A stretch of 64,000 bases of DNA from positions 62,001 to 126,000 of the forward strand of contig NZ_LMEC01000026.1 of the NCBI RefSeq assembly GCF_001425265.1. The letters are read 5' to 3'. A program made the position numbers and the translations under genes. Positions 63,854 through 64,000 of the stretch are shown here, piece by piece. The first letter of the stretch is position 1. Each line of letters starts with the position of its first letter. The notes under the pieces were generated by a model, which worked only from the letters and a program-made list of their open reading frames with translations, searched no databases and had not been told where the DNA came from. This DNA is from Massilia sp. Root418 (lineage in GTDB: Bacteria > Pseudomonadota > Gammaproteobacteria > Burkholderiales > Burkholderiaceae_D).

Positions 63854-64000
63854 CTGATATCCGACGCGCCTTGTACGGCGCCGCCGTGGCCGAAGCGCTG
63901 GCCGATGATCCTTTTTACGTGACGGTCTGCGTTGCCGGCGGCGTGAAACAGCTGCTGCCGCGCTACGTTGAGCTGGCGCTGATCGAGGGCGAGCAGGCCG
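63847..64000 (+). CDS. start of an unknown gene, possibly a GNAT acetyltransferase (cut by window end)
   Basis: ATG at 63847 overlaps the DUF1801 stop by 7 bases and the frame stays open to the window end (51 codons). It begins MLTDIRRALYGAAVAEALADD, then PFYVTVCVAGG. The overlap supports translation. The DPFY start is like some GNAT acetyltransferases, but too little is visible to assign a function. Confidence 0.55.
   Translation, partial: MLTDIRRALYGAAVAEALADDPFYVTVCVAGGVKQLLPRYVELALIEGEQA

Overview
The window is high-GC, densely coding bacterial chromosome. It most resembles a betaproteobacterium of the order Burkholderiales, probably Oxalobacteraceae (Massilia/Duganella-like). That placement is inferred from protein character and from the gene neighbourhood cysS - DNA glycosylase - accA - tilS - lysC - tRNA-Ser; no search was run.

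Layout. 1-6.3 kb: signalling block with an HD-GYP protein, a large membrane hybrid kinase and a soluble REC-REC-kinase. 6.3-19.5 kb: mixed region with a thioesterase, an acyltransferase, an Nramp-related transporter, a 1305-residue GH35 fusion enzyme, a glutamine amidotransferase, an alpha/beta hydrolase and SDR pair, and a KGG-type stress protein. It is bracketed by two identical tRNA-Ser(GCU) genes that both lack a proper 3' end. 19.5-27.7 kb: housekeeping genes (lysC, tilS, accA, a DNA glycosylase, cysS, two cyclophilins, lpxH). 27.9-33.5 kb: two tandem periplasmic binding proteins and a glucarate module (gudD, transporter, LacI regulator). 33.5-37.1 kb: small enzymes and regulators. 37.1-38.0 kb: a lower-GC pocket encoding a TIR-like protein and a membrane protein, the best accessory-system candidate. 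38.0-42.5 kb: a TPR protein, a lipoprotein, a DUF72 protein and a YtrA-type regulator with an ABC exporter. 42.7-48.4 kb: a hydroxyproline catabolic operon. 48.5-49.2 kb: an HTH plus Clp-N module with what looks like a leaderless, self-controlled promoter. 49.4-51.3 kb: a chemoreceptor. 51.4-58.8 kb: the glyoxylate-to-pyruvate pathway (gcl, hyi, glxR, glycerate kinase, pyk) with a divergent LysR regulator. 58.9-62.2 kb: purine breakdown (guaD, uraH) with an unusual PurF paralogue. 62.3-64 kb: an outer-membrane channel-like protein, a DUF1801 protein and a truncated last gene.

The genes suggest a metabolic logic. Purine breakdown gives glyoxylate, which the gcl pathway carries to glycerate and pyruvate. 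Glucarate can give tartronate semialdehyde, the glxR substrate, or 2,5-dioxopentanoate, which is also the product of the hydroxyproline pathway. Repeats are prominent: a REP-like hairpin family at four sites, a 66-bp perfect palindrome, and the hairpin arrays next to the two tRNA-Ser copies.
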